A DNA stretch of 64,000 nucleotides from Rhodomicrobium sp. R_RK_3 (GTDB taxonomy: Bacteria > Pseudomonadota > Alphaproteobacteria > Rhizobiales > Rhodomicrobiaceae). Made by a program: the position numbers and the translations under genes. The notes beneath the pieces were generated by a model that worked only from the letters and a program-made list of their open reading frames with translations, ran no database searches and had not been told where the DNA came from. Within the stretch, counting starts at the first letter, position 1. The number at the start of each line of letters is the position of its first letter. The stretch spans positions 47,396 to 111,395 of the forward strand of contig NZ_MWLK01000029.1 in NCBI RefSeq assembly GCF_002198715.1, read 5' to 3'. Of the stretch, positions 35,751-43,964 are shown in pieces.

Positions 35751-36599
35751 TCACGAAGCCCCAGCGTGTCCCGCGCGGGACTTCAACGGCTGCGCCGCCT
35801 GCTCGCCCTCGGCGTTCAGGCCGAGCCGCTTGCAGTGCCGGTCGATGAAGCAACCGGCGCGCACCGGCTCGTCCTTTGCCGCCCGGATCTCCGTATTCCA
35901 CAGATGCACGGCGATGGTCTGGTCGGTGAGCCGCGATTCGATATTGGCGGCCGGGTCGAAAACGTCGAGGCCAAGCGTCGCCGGGTTCGGGTAGAAGACC
36001 GGGATGGGGGAGGCCAGGGTGTGGATCCATTGCGCTTTCAGGAAATGCGTCACCGCGCGCGGGCCGATCGTTCCCCATGGCATTTGCTCCAGGGGGCGAC
36101 CGAAGCCAAGCCAGGCCTTCAGGCGCTCGCGCCGGCGGCGGCGTCTTTTCCACCAGGGCAGGATCACCGGCGTGCTGTCCGCGAGCGCGAGGATGTTTTC
36201 CAGGACGGGCGAATCCGGGGGCAGCTTCAGCACGGCGCTGTTGATGCTGTCGGGCCGCTCCCAGCCGAACACGTAGTCGGCGACCGGCAGCGGCTTGATG
36301 AACAGCATGTCGCAATCCGCCCAGCAGGTGCCCCAGCCCTTCTGCAACAGGCGGTAGCGGAACAGATTGGACCCCAGCGCGAGGCTGCCGGTGCGCTTCT
36401 CGCGGATCATCTTGCTTTCGGGCATGACCTCGCGGGCATCCCGGAGATCGACACCGGCGGGGGCATCCGGCACGCCGCCATAGGTATAGAGCGCGACCGG
36501 GTGGCCGCAATCCACCATCGAGGCGAGGCAAAGCCGCTCGATGCGACTGAGCGGGCCCCCAACCCAGAGCGTGCTGAGGTGCTGCTTTTTCGTCGGCAT
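35751..36599 (-). CDS. DXD-type glycosyltransferase (GT32-like)
   Basis: 282 residues. The nucleotide-sugar binding region contains RYRLLQKGWGTCWADCDMLFIKPLP; the D-x-D within ADCDM fits the metal-binding motif of the Gly-transferase sugar DXD family. Earlier, LSTLWVGGPLSRIERLCLASMVDCGHPVALYTY is the typical N-terminal Rossmann-like start of these enzymes. It stands as the first chromosomal gene after the island. The acceptor is unknown; a role in surface polysaccharide or glycolipid synthesis is inferred. Confidence 0.82.
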   Translation of the reverse strand: MPTKKQHLSTLWVGGPLSRIERLCLASMVDCGHPVALYTYGGVPDAPAGVDLRDAREVMPESKMIREKRTGSLALGSNLFRYRLLQKGWGTCWADCDMLFIKPLPVADYVFGWERPDSINSAVLKLPPDSPVLENILALADSTPVILPWWKRRRRRRERLKAWLGFGRPLEQMPWGTIGPRAVTHFLKAQWIHTLASPIPVFYPNPATLGLDVFDPAANIESRLTDQTIAVHLWNTEIRAAKDEPVRAGCFIDRHCKRLGLNAEGEQAAQPLKSRAGHAGAS

Positions 36600-36891
36600 G
36601 CGGTATCCCCCAATCTTTCCTTCGGTCGTGCATGGGCTTACCGGGGGAACTAATATGAGACCGCCGGAAGCTCAAGGCTGTCGGAGAGCGGCGCCTGACC
36701 CCCTCACCTAAAACCCCGCCGGCAGCGATTGGTTCTGGTCTCCGCGCAACGCGGCGTGTTTGCCGCAGGGCGCCCAACCGGCATTAGCGCCGGAGGTCAC
36801 AGCATGGCGACCGAATGCAGGACCGAAGCCCGGCCACTTTCCGGCGGCTCGCGGAATGATGTAAGGTCCGGCATCTTTCAGGGGGACGGCG

Positions 36892-37227
36892 ATGGAATTC
36901 GGGGCGACCGCGATTTATCTGATTTGCGGCACGGTGCTGATTGCGATCGGCTATGGGTGCCGCGAAATCGCCTCCCGCTACGACTTCAAGGAAATCCTGC
37001 TCTGCTCCGCGTGGCAGCTCCTGCGCGGCAAGCGCACCGCCGCGACGCCGACCGACATCGAGCAGCGGTTCGGCGAAATCGCCTCGGCGCCGACGCATTT
37101 CGGCAAGGCCCGCCAGCTCGGCACCAATGTCGCCGGGCATTTCATCGCGCCGGTGCTCGGGCTGGCCGGGCTGCTGTTCATCGCCGGCGGGCTTCTGCTG
37201 TACTGGCTCGCCTATTACCTGCGCTGA
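36892..37227 (+). CDS. Small membrane protein, unrecognised
   Basis: 111 residues starting 8 nt after GGGGGAC. An N-terminal TM helix (TAIYLICGTVLIAIGYG) and a C-terminal TM helix (FIAPVLGLAGLLFIAGGLLLYWLAYYL) flank a ~50-residue polar loop (REIASRYDFKEILLCSAWQLLRGKRTAATPTDIEQRFGEI). No family was recognised. It is convergent with the LysE gene; a palindromic repeat lies in between. Confidence 0.65.
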   Translation: MEFGATAIYLICGTVLIAIGYGCREIASRYDFKEILLCSAWQLLRGKRTAATPTDIEQRFGEIASAPTHFGKARQLGTNVAGHFIAPVLGLAGLLFIAGGLLLYWLAYYLR

Positions 37228-37241
37228 GGCGTCGGGCCGTC

Positions 37242-37293
37242 AGAGCGGGATGAGGGAAAGTGGGTACCGGTTTACCGCTCGTCATCCCGCTCT
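37242..37293. repeat. Palindromic extragenic element (Rhizobiales type)
   Basis: AGAGCGGGATGA at 37242 pairs perfectly with TCATCCCGCTCT at 37282-37293 around a 28-nt centre containing AAAGTGGGTACCGGTTTACC. This layout is that of a short dispersed palindrome very common between genes in Hyphomicrobiales. It lies between two convergent genes and could also serve as a bidirectional hairpin terminator. Confidence 0.75.
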
Positions 37294-37303
37294 AATGTAA
37301 GAA

Positions 37304-37942
37304 CTAGAGCCCGGTGTCGGCGCTTTTCAGCACCAGCCGCAGGCCCAGCGCGCCGATCGCCGCCGCCGCGACCCGGTCGATGGCGGTTTTCGAGCGCAGG
37401 TAGAATTCGCGCGGCAGCGTGCTCGAAAATCCCAGCGCGACGACGGCGAACCATCCGGCTTCGACGAAAAACACCAGAACCGGGATCACCAGATAGCACC
37501 AGACGGGCGGCTGGCTCGGCAGCAGGGCGGAGAATATGCCGCCATAGAAGATGATGACCTTGGGATTGCTGACATGGGTGATGAACCCGGCCCCCAGCGC
37601 CTCGATGATCGTCCGGCTCGCCCGGCCGTCCGCGGCGGCGACCGACAAGGGTTCGGGCGCATGCCGCCAGATCATGATCGCGACATAGACGAGATAAGCG
37701 CCGCCCGCGCATTTCAGCACCACGTACAGCCAGGAGGCGGCTGCGAATATCGTGTACAGGCCCATCAGGGCCACGCAGCTATAGAGCACGCCGCCGATGC
37801 CGATCCCGAGCGCGGAAACGAAACCCGCATAGCGCGAGATGCCGACGGCGTTGCGGGCAACAACCACGAAGCTCGGTCCGGGAATCATCGCGCCGATCAG
37901 GAGCGTGCCGGCAATGGCTGCAAGTTGGGCGATCAGACTCAT
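37304..37942 (-). CDS. LysE-family amino-acid exporter
   Basis: 212 residues from MSLIAQLAAIAGTLLIGAMIPGPSFVVVARNAV (six codons inside the open frame). The IPGPxxxxVxRNA signature and about six TM helices mark the LysE/RhtB superfamily. Another conserved segment is VSALGIGIGGVLYSCVALMGL. It is a plausible exporter of an amino acid or homoserine-like compound. It is monocistronic, convergent with the small membrane gene. Confidence 0.87.
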   Translation of the reverse strand: MSLIAQLAAIAGTLLIGAMIPGPSFVVVARNAVGISRYAGFVSALGIGIGGVLYSCVALMGLYTIFAAASWLYVVLKCAGGAYLVYVAIMIWRHAPEPLSVAAADGRASRTIIEALGAGFITHVSNPKVIIFYGGIFSALLPSQPPVWCYLVIPVLVFFVEAGWFAVVALGFSSTLPREFYLRSKTAIDRVAAAAIGALGLRLVLKSADTGL

Positions 37943-38054
37943 TCGTCCCCCATGACGCAAGAAGCGACCGCGCCGAGGCGCGGCCCGCGCCGGATCCTTC
38001 CGGCCGCGCGTGTCATTCGTATTTCGGCGGCGGGAAATCCGGTGACGGCTGTAA

Positions 38055-38666
38055 TCAATCCGGGCTTGACACGGGGCTGCCCGGCTCGCCGTCGACGAGC
38101 TGCTGGAACAGCGGCGCGAGGATTTTGACCAGATCGGCCGGATCCGCCTCGGCGAGGGCGGAGAGACCGATCATCTGGCGCATCACCTGGAAACCGGCGA
38201 CGAGGGAGAGCACCAGCGCGGCGCGCTGGGGAGCCAGTTCGCCGCTCAGCGCGCTGGACAGCAGCTTCTGATGCCCCTCTTCGATCTGCTCCCGGCCGAT
38301 CTCCGCGGCGCGCTTGCTGGAGGCCGAATTCATCATGATGAGAAAGCCCTCCAGCGGCGTGTCCGCCGTCTTGGTGATGTCGACGAGCATCGCCGCGATG
38401 GTCTCGCCGAGCCTGGGCGATTTGAGATTCTCCCTAGTGAGGATCGTCGGCGAGGCGGCGGTGGCGGCAAGGACCTCCGCGAATAATTGTTCCTTCGAGC
38501 CGAAATAGCGATTGACCAGCATCGCCGTCACGCCCGCCCCGGCCGCGATTTCCCTCACCCCGGCGCCGTCATATCCGGCCTGCGCGAAGGCGCGCCGCGC
38601 CGAGGCGAGAATGGCCTCGCGGGTGGCGGCGGCGTTACGGCGGCGGGGTGGCGGATTGGTCTGCAT
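38055..38666 (-). CDS. TetR/AcrR-family regulator
   Basis: 203 residues from MQTNPPPRRRNAAATREAILASARRAFAQAGYDGAGVREIAAGAGVTAMLVNRYFGSKEQLFAEVL. That segment is a complete TetR helix-turn-helix (about residues 15-62). The frame is open 34 codons further but without homology and across the promoter. It is divergent from the methyltransferase fragment and the SDR gene at 39079, its probable targets. A dyad lies just upstream of it. Confidence 0.88.
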   Translation of the reverse strand: MQTNPPPRRRNAAATREAILASARRAFAQAGYDGAGVREIAAGAGVTAMLVNRYFGSKEQLFAEVLAATAASPTILTRENLKSPRLGETIAAMLVDITKTADTPLEGFLIMMNSASSKRAAEIGREQIEEGHQKLLSSALSGELAPQRAALVLSLVAGFQVMRQMIGLSALAEADPADLVKILAPLFQQLVDGEPGSPVSSPD

Positions 38667-38682
38667 GGCGATGGCGTCCTTC

Positions 38683-38717
38683 TTATCATACACATGTAGA
38701 CTTGTGGCCCATGATAA
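38683..38717. promoter_or_regulatory. Dyad in the TetR-SDR intergenic region
   Basis: TTATCAT (38683-38689) and ATGATAA (38711-38717) form 7-bp arms. An inner CACA/TGTG pair lies within the 21-bp spacer. Position just upstream of the TetR ATG fits an autoregulatory operator. It was judged by eye only. Confidence 0.35.
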
Positions 38718-38797
38718 AGTATACAGTTGCAGACATAAGGGGGCAATGACCGACGCAAAAGGCCCCACACCGTTTCCGCGAACGATAGGAGCGCTCT

Positions 38798-39070
38798 GTG
38801 ACAGCCGAATTCGCCTATTCCGACTCTGTCGGCTTTTTCCGGTCCCGGGTGTCCGACCCGCTCCGGGTCGCGGCGGTCGCGCCCTCGGGCGACCAGCTCG
38901 CCGGTCTGATGACGAACGAGATTTCCCCGTCGAAGGCGCCGATCCTGAAATTGGGCGCGGGAAACGGGGCGTTCGACCGCGACATCCCGCCGGCCGCGGT
39001 CTACCGCATCACCCGGCGCCAGCCTGTTGGAAGGCCGCGCCGGCCTTCGCCCGCGCACGATCGGCGATAG
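38798..39070 (+). pseudogene. Phospholipid N-methyltransferase-like (PmtA) N-terminal fragment
   Basis: The frame from GTG 38798 (TAGGAG upstream) reads FFRSRVSDPLRVAAVAPSGDQLAGLMTNEISPSKAPILKLGAGNGAFDRD. It matches the start of SAM-dependent methyltransferases of the PmtA/rRNA-dimethylase-like type (FFRSWxxDPLRxAAVxPSGxxLAxLM; LELGxGTGxF). After about 64 residues similarity is lost and it stops at 90, whereas the family has ~190-220. Most of the enzyme is deleted. It lies directly before the SDR gene. Confidence 0.6.
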
Positions 39071-39078
39071 GAGCTTTC

Positions 39079-40104
39079 ATGGGCCAGACTGTCCTTGTGA
39101 CCGGCGGGACGGGGTTCGTCGCCGGGTGGTGCATCGCCGGGCTTTTGCGGCGCGGCTACCAGGTGCGCACGACAGTGCGGAGCCTATCGCAGGCGCAGGC
39201 GGTGCGCGATGCCGTTGCCCGGGCCGGCGCTCCCGGCGATCGTCTCGGCGTCCTTGCCGCCGACCTGACGTCGGATGAGGGCTGGGATGCCGCCATGGCG
39301 GGCTGCGATTACGTGCTGCACGTCGCCTCGCCCCTCGGCCGCGACGCGCCTCGCGACGCCGGCACCCTCATCACCCCCGCGCGCGGCGGCACGCTGCGGG
39401 TGCTGAGGGCCGCGACGCGGGCCGGCGTCAAGCGCGTCGTCATGACGTCGGCCGCCGCCGCCGCGCGCCCGCCGCGCGGCTCGGGGCGCGTCAGCGACGA
39501 AACCGTCTGGGCCGATCCCGCCGCTCCCAAGCTCGACGCCTACCGTCAGTCGAAGATCCTCGCCGAACGCGCCGCCTGGGATTTCATCGGCGGCACGGAC
39601 GGCCGGACCGCGCTGACGGCGATCCTGCCGGGGGCGGTCTTCGGCCCGGTGCTGACCAGGGACAATCTGGGCTCGGTCCAGATCGTCGAGCGGCTGCTCA
39701 CCGGGCGCGCGGCCGGCCTTCCCCGCATCGGATTTTGGGTGGTGGATGTGCGAGACCTGGCCGAGCTGCATATCCGCGCCATGACATCGCCCGAGGCTGC
39801 CGGCGAGCGCTTCCTGGCGGTCGGCGACTTCATGTGGATGGAAGACATCGCCCGGGCGCTGCGGGCAGATCTGGGCGGGCGCGCGAGCAAGGTGCCGACC
39901 CGCCGCCTGCCGGATTTCGCCGTCAGGCTCGCATCGCTGTTCATCCCACAATTGCGGATGTTTACGCCGGACCTCGGACGCCGGATCGCTATCAGCTCGG
40001 AGAAGGCCCGGCGCATGCTGGGCTTTCTTCCGCGACCAGCGACCGCGACGATCACCGATTGCGCGCGAAGCCTGATTGACGACGTGGGGCCAAACAAGGT
40101 TTGA
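39079..40104 (+). CDS. NAD(P)-dependent epimerase/dihydroflavonol-4-reductase-like SDR
   Basis: 341 residues from ATG 39079, preceded by AGGAG. The long upstream open frame is not coding. The extended-SDR motif TVLVTGGTGFVAGWCIAGLL is at the N-terminus. The catalytic YxxxK appears as AYRQSKILAE, with Ser/Thr in VVMTSAAAA. Substrate-domain segments VVDVRDLAELHIRAMTSPEAAGERFLAVGD are typical of the group. It uses NAD(P)H to reduce an aldehyde or ketone; the substrate is unknown. It is probably controlled by the divergent TetR gene. Confidence 0.87.
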   Translation: MGQTVLVTGGTGFVAGWCIAGLLRRGYQVRTTVRSLSQAQAVRDAVARAGAPGDRLGVLAADLTSDEGWDAAMAGCDYVLHVASPLGRDAPRDAGTLITPARGGTLRVLRAATRAGVKRVVMTSAAAAARPPRGSGRVSDETVWADPAAPKLDAYRQSKILAERAAWDFIGGTDGRTALTAILPGAVFGPVLTRDNLGSVQIVERLLTGRAAGLPRIGFWVVDVRDLAELHIRAMTSPEAAGERFLAVGDFMWMEDIARALRADLGGRASKVPTRRLPDFAVRLASLFIPQLRMFTPDLGRRIAISSEKARRMLGFLPRPATATITDCARSLIDDVGPNKV

Positions 40105-40154
40105 GCTGAGACCGAAGGTCTGAAGCAGGGCGGCGGGGCGGAAGCGCGGGCAGC

Positions 40155-40553
40155 TCACCCTTTGCGGCGATGCGCAACCCAGTCGCCGGACGCGATCTCC
40201 GCCATGCCGGCCACGGCGCGGGAGGAAACCGGATAAATCCGGCATGTCACATCGACGCCGCCGACCTCCACCGGCACGTCGCGGCTGCCGAAGAGCGCAT
40301 CATCACCGGGATAGTCCCGCTCGATCTGGTCGAGCACGGCAATGAGCATGTCGTCGATCTCGTAGACCTCGCCGATGACGGGAACGCCCTCACTGTCGAG
40401 CACGAGGCCCGGATACGCGCCGAAATCGTAGAGCCGGCCCATGACCTTGGCCGTCCCGATCAGTGTCGGCGCCGCCATGCGATATTTGACCGCCGCCGCG
40501 CTGATGTCATTGACCTCCCCGGCGCGCAGCGTGCCGTAGACGAAGACGTGCAT
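40155..40553 (-). CDS. Gamma-glutamylcyclotransferase-like (GGCT fold) protein
   Basis: 132 residues from MHVFVYGTLRAGEVN; ten upstream codons are in frame but lack homology. VFVYGTLR is the signature substrate loop of the GGCT/AIG2 family. The usual catalytic Glu could be in GEVYEIDDMLIAVLDQIE. It is cytoplasmic, with a role in gamma-glutamyl compound turnover likely. It is monocistronic, convergent with the SDR gene. Confidence 0.85.
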   Translation of the reverse strand: MHVFVYGTLRAGEVNDISAAAVKYRMAAPTLIGTAKVMGRLYDFGAYPGLVLDSEGVPVIGEVYEIDDMLIAVLDQIERDYPGDDALFGSRDVPVEVGGVDVTCRIYPVSSRAVAGMAEIASGDWVAHRRKG

Positions 40554-40711
40554 GAATGCTCCATTTCGGTCGCTCATGCGCAACTATCGCAGCAAAAATT
40601 GGCCCGGCGATCATACAAAGGTTTAGCCGGTGGCGGGACCGCCGGCGAGGCTCGGCGTTACCGCGGCGCAAGGGCGGCTTAAGTCAGGCCGCCGGATTCA
40701 ACCGGCCGATT

Positions 40712-41659
40712 TCACGGGCTGTTTGCCAAATCACCGGCCCGCGCCGAGCGCCGGTCGAGCAGCGCTTCCGTCGCGAAGACGTCGGCGACCCAGTCGACGA
40801 AGACGCGGAGGCGGTTGCTGAGATGGGTGTTGGGCGGATAGACCACATAGAGCGGCAGCGCCTCGGTGGTCCAGCCCGTCAGCACCGGGCGCAGCGTGCC
40901 GGCGGCCAGTTCCTGCTTCACCATGAAACGCGGCGTTTGCAGCACGCCGAGCCCGGCAAGCCCCGCCGCCACATAGGCATTGCCGTCATTCACCGCGACC
41001 ACCGAGCGGCCGGCGACGTCGAGCCGTTCGCTGCCCCGGTTGAAGTTCAGCGGCATGGAGCGGCCGGTGCGGGTGCTGAAATAGCCGACCACATAATGGC
41101 CTTCATCGAGCTCGCGCGGGTGGGCAGGCTCGCCCTGGCGCTCGATATAGGCGGGCGAGGCGCAGGTGACGAAATCCAGCTCGGCGATGCGGCGGGCGAT
41201 CAGCGACTGGTCGCTCAGCTCGCCGGCGCGGATGACGCAATCGACATTTTCGCGGATGAGGTCGACCTGCCGGTCGGTGACGCCGAGATCGATGCGGATG
41301 TCGGGATAGCGCTTGTGGAAGCCGCACAGCGCCGGGACGATGACGAGGCGCGCGGTTCCGGCGCTGACATCGACGCGCAGGCGCCCGGACGGCGAGGCCT
41401 GCGAGCGCATCATCGACCGGTCGAGCTCGTCCAGGTCGGCGATCAGGCGGATGGCGCGTTCGTAATAGGCGGCACCGTCGGCGGTGACGCTGACGCGGCG
41501 CGTCGTGCGGTGCAGGAGCTGGGTGTGCAGATGCGCTTCCAAACTTTGGATGAGCTTGGTGAGGGTCGCCTTGGGCATGTCGATAAGCTCGGCGGCGCGG
41601 GTGAAAGTGCCGATTTCCACCACCCGGGCAAAAGCGCGCATTGCGGTGAGCTGATCCAT
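40712..41659 (-). CDS. LysR-family regulator of the MexEF-type operon
   Basis: 315 residues from MDQLTAMRAFARVVEIGTFTRAAELIDMPKATLTKLIQSLEAHLHTQLLHRTTRRV, the family helix-turn-helix (residues 1-60). A start 12 codons upstream is possible. The effector domain contains GYFSTRTGRSMPLNF and the conserved TDRQVDLIRENVDCVIRAGEL. It is divergent from the hydrolase-adaptor-permease operon across a 165-bp region with two palindromes, so it most likely controls that operon. Confidence 0.9.
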   Translation of the reverse strand: MDQLTAMRAFARVVEIGTFTRAAELIDMPKATLTKLIQSLEAHLHTQLLHRTTRRVSVTADGAAYYERAIRLIADLDELDRSMMRSQASPSGRLRVDVSAGTARLVIVPALCGFHKRYPDIRIDLGVTDRQVDLIRENVDCVIRAGELSDQSLIARRIAELDFVTCASPAYIERQGEPAHPRELDEGHYVVGYFSTRTGRSMPLNFNRGSERLDVAGRSVVAVNDGNAYVAAGLAGLGVLQTPRFMVKQELAAGTLRPVLTGWTTEALPLYVVYPPNTHLSNRLRVFVDWVADVFATEALLDRRSARAGDLANSP

Positions 41660-41709
41660 AACCGATATTCCCGTGACGAAGCGCTCAGCCTTCATGAACC
41701 GACTGAGCC

Positions 41710-41731
41710 ATTGTTTACTCTCAGAAACAAT
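41710..41731. promoter_or_regulatory. LysR-type binding site candidate
   Basis: ATTGTTT-N8-AAACAAT is an exact 7-bp inverted repeat in the divergent region between the LysR gene and its presumed operon. It includes the T-N11-A pattern of LysR boxes. Its centre lies 60 bp upstream of the LysR ATG and about 105 bp upstream of the hydrolase ATG. Confidence 0.55.
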
Positions 41732-41732
41732 G

Positions 41733-41749
41733 TAGCCGCAAAGCGGCTA
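41733..41749. promoter_or_regulatory. Second palindrome adjacent to the LysR box
   Basis: TAGCCGC-AAA-GCGGCTA is a perfect 7-bp inverted repeat with a 3-nt centre, 1 bp after the first dyad. It could be an activation-site half of a LysR operator, another regulator's site, or an RNA hairpin in a leader. Confidence 0.45.
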
Positions 41750-41824
41750 TTTATTTCCCCCGCTGTACAGACTACCTTATTGCAACGCAGCAAAGAGCTG
41801 CAACTGAATCTTTGCGGGGACGCT

Positions 41825-42688
41825 ATGTCCCACGTTCGGACGCTGACGATGACGGTCACCGAAGACACGCTGCAACTCGATACGCCGCTTGCCGTGCGCA
41901 TCTACGCGGCTGCGCCGGTGCGGTTCGACACGCCGCTGGTGCTGCATCTGCATGGCGGCTCCTTCGTCTATGGCTCGCTCGATGCCGGGCACACCGTCTC
42001 GACGCTGCTCGCCGAGGCCGGCGCGGTCGTCGTCTCGGCGGACTATCCGCTGGCGCCTGGGACCGCCTTTCCCAAGACGCTGCAAATTCTGACCAAGGCG
42101 CTCAACATGCTGGCGCAGAAGCGCGGCAAATGGGCGGGCAAGAAATCGCCGCTCTTCGTGGCCGGCGAGGAAGCCGGCGGCAATCTCGCCGCCGCCCTCG
42201 CGCTGATCGCCCGCGACCAGCGCACCCCTGTCCTGGCGGGCCAGATCCTTCTGTCGCCGATGGTCGATCCGAGCCTTGCCACCCGTTCGATCCGCGAGGC
42301 CGAAGCCGGTCCGGTCGGCTGCCAATGGGCGGACGGCTGGCATCAGTATCTCGGCACGGCCGATCAGGCCTGCCACCCCTATGCGGCGCCGCTCGGTTCG
42401 TCGCGCCTTGGCGGTCTCGCCCCGGCGCTGATCGTGACGGCGGAGGACGATCCCATGCGCGATGAGTCCGTCGCCTATGCGGAGCGGCTTCGCGCTTCGG
42501 GCGTTTCGGTGCGGCATCAGGTGCTTCCGGCGCCGACCGGCTGGCCGTGCGCCCTTGTGGACCCAGACTATTCAGACGGCCCCGTAGAGGGCTGGACGAC
42601 GAAATTGCGGGAGGCTTTCGCTCAATTTCTTGCCGGAACGGCATCGTTTTTGTGTCCTCCACCCGCAACCCATCCAATTAGGGCCTGA
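41825..42688 (+). CDS. Alpha/beta-hydrolase (HSL-like) lacking the catalytic Ser, first gene of RND operon
   Basis: 287 residues from ATG 41825 with GCGGGGA upstream. The hormone-sensitive-lipase fold is evident: oxyanion motif HGGSFVYGS at 43-51, SADYPLAP at 71-78, VTAEDDPMRDE near 204-214. The nucleophile elbow, normally GDSAGG, reads GEEAGG (114-119) with Glu 116 at the Ser position. The region where the catalytic His-Gly-Phe is expected reads PAPTGWP. Hydrolase activity by the usual triad is therefore unlikely. It heads the operon with an RND adaptor and permease. A ligand-binding or regulatory role is inferred. Confidence 0.85.
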   Translation: MSHVRTLTMTVTEDTLQLDTPLAVRIYAAAPVRFDTPLVLHLHGGSFVYGSLDAGHTVSTLLAEAGAVVVSADYPLAPGTAFPKTLQILTKALNMLAQKRGKWAGKKSPLFVAGEEAGGNLAAALALIARDQRTPVLAGQILLSPMVDPSLATRSIREAEAGPVGCQWADGWHQYLGTADQACHPYAAPLGSSRLGGLAPALIVTAEDDPMRDESVAYAERLRASGVSVRHQVLPAPTGWPCALVDPDYSDGPVEGWTTKLREAFAQFLAGTASFLCPPPATHPIRA

Positions 42689-42708
42689 CCGGCCGAGGAG
42701 TCATCCAA

Positions 42709-43935
42709 ATGACATTGCAAAGAATTCAAAACTCCCTTCGGGGGGGACGCCTTCCCATTGCCGCCACCGCGCTGGGACTGGCCCTCGTTTTCGCATCGCC
42801 CGCGCCGTCCGCCTCGGCGGCGGAAGCCGCGGCACCGCCCGCCGCCCCGGTCTCCGTGGCGAGGGTCGAGCAGCGTGACGCCATGATCTGGAACGAATTT
42901 TCCGGCCGTCTCGAAGCCATCGAGCGGGTGGAGATCCGCTCGCGCGTCGCCGGCGCCATCCAGCAGGTGCATTTCCGTGAGGGTGCGCTGGTGAAGGCCA
43001 ATGACCTGCTCATCACCATCGATCCCGCTCCCTTCCAGGCGGAAGTCGACCGGCTGAAGGCGCAGGTGACGGCGGCCGAAGCGCGCGTCGCGCTGACCAA
43101 GACCGATCTGGAGCGCGCCCGCCAGCTCGCCAATTCGCCGGCTCTGTCGCAGCGCGACACCGATCAGCGGTTGAACGCGGCTCGCGAGGCCGACGCCAAT
43201 CTGCTCTCGGCCCGCGCCGCGCTTCAGGCCGCCCAGCTCAATCTGGACTACACCCAGGTCCGCGCGCCGGTCGCCGGCCGGGTCGGCAAGCTGGAAATCA
43301 CGGTCGGCAATCTGATCGCCGCCGGACCCGGCACGCCGCTCCTGGTGACGCTGATGTCGGTCAACCCGGTCTATGCCAGCTTCAACGCCGACGAAGGCAT
43401 CGTCACGCGTGCGCTGAAGGAATTGCCGAGCACGGCGGTCGCCCAGATGCAGGTCGAGGCGATCCCGGTCCGGCTCGCCACCGACGAGGGCGCCGAATTG
43501 CAGGGCAAGCTTCAGCTCATCGACAATCACGTCGACGCGGCGAGCGGCACGGTGCGGATGCGGGCGGTGTTCGACAATCAGGACGGCCGCCTCATTCCGG
43601 GTCAGTTCGTGCGGATCAGCATGGGCGAGGCCAAGGCCAAGCCGGCGCTGCTGGTCAATGAACGCGCGGTCGGCACCGACCAGGACAAGAAATACGTCCT
43701 CGTCGTCGATCAAGCCAACAAGACCGCCTACCGCAAGGTGACGCTCGGCCCGGTTTCGAACGGCTTGCGCGTCGTCACGGACGGCCTCCAGGCGGGCGAG
43801 CGCATCGTCGTCAACGGCTTGCAGCGCATCCGGCCCGGCGCGGTGGTCGAGCCGCAAATGGTCTCGATGGACGGCAGTCCGCTGGCCCAGGCATCGGCTG
43901 AAAACAAGGCAGCATCGTCGGTGGCGCAGCGCTAG
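42709..43935 (+). CDS. RND efflux adaptor, MexE-type
   Basis: 408 residues with an N-terminal signal (LPIAATALGLALVFASPAPSASA). Adaptor domains follow: ARVEQRDAMIWNEFSGRLEAIERVEIRSRVAGAIQQVHFREGALVKANDLLITIDPAPF (barrel-sandwich), a short coiled-coil hairpin, and YTQVRAPVAGRVGK. The C-terminal beta-barrel and membrane-proximal region end in a variable Ala/Ser tail. The GRLEAIERVEIRSRV pattern is typical of MexE-like adaptors. It lies between the pseudo-hydrolase and the permease in one operon. Confidence 0.92.
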   Translation: MTLQRIQNSLRGGRLPIAATALGLALVFASPAPSASAAEAAAPPAAPVSVARVEQRDAMIWNEFSGRLEAIERVEIRSRVAGAIQQVHFREGALVKANDLLITIDPAPFQAEVDRLKAQVTAAEARVALTKTDLERARQLANSPALSQRDTDQRLNAAREADANLLSARAALQAAQLNLDYTQVRAPVAGRVGKLEITVGNLIAAGPGTPLLVTLMSVNPVYASFNADEGIVTRALKELPSTAVAQMQVEAIPVRLATDEGAELQGKLQLIDNHVDAASGTVRMRAVFDNQDGRLIPGQFVRISMGEAKAKPALLVNERAVGTDQDKKYVLVVDQANKTAYRKVTLGPVSNGLRVVTDGLQAGERIVVNGLQRIRPGAVVEPQMVSMDGSPLAQASAENKAASSVAQR

Positions 43936-43964
43936 CGCTGCCGCATGACGTCGAGGGAAACGCA

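Noticed and set aside
35659..36777. Long minus-strand frame ending [15 protein letters not shown]
   Set aside because: The end is antisense of the displaced tRNA piece. The rest shadows the glycosyltransferase in another frame.
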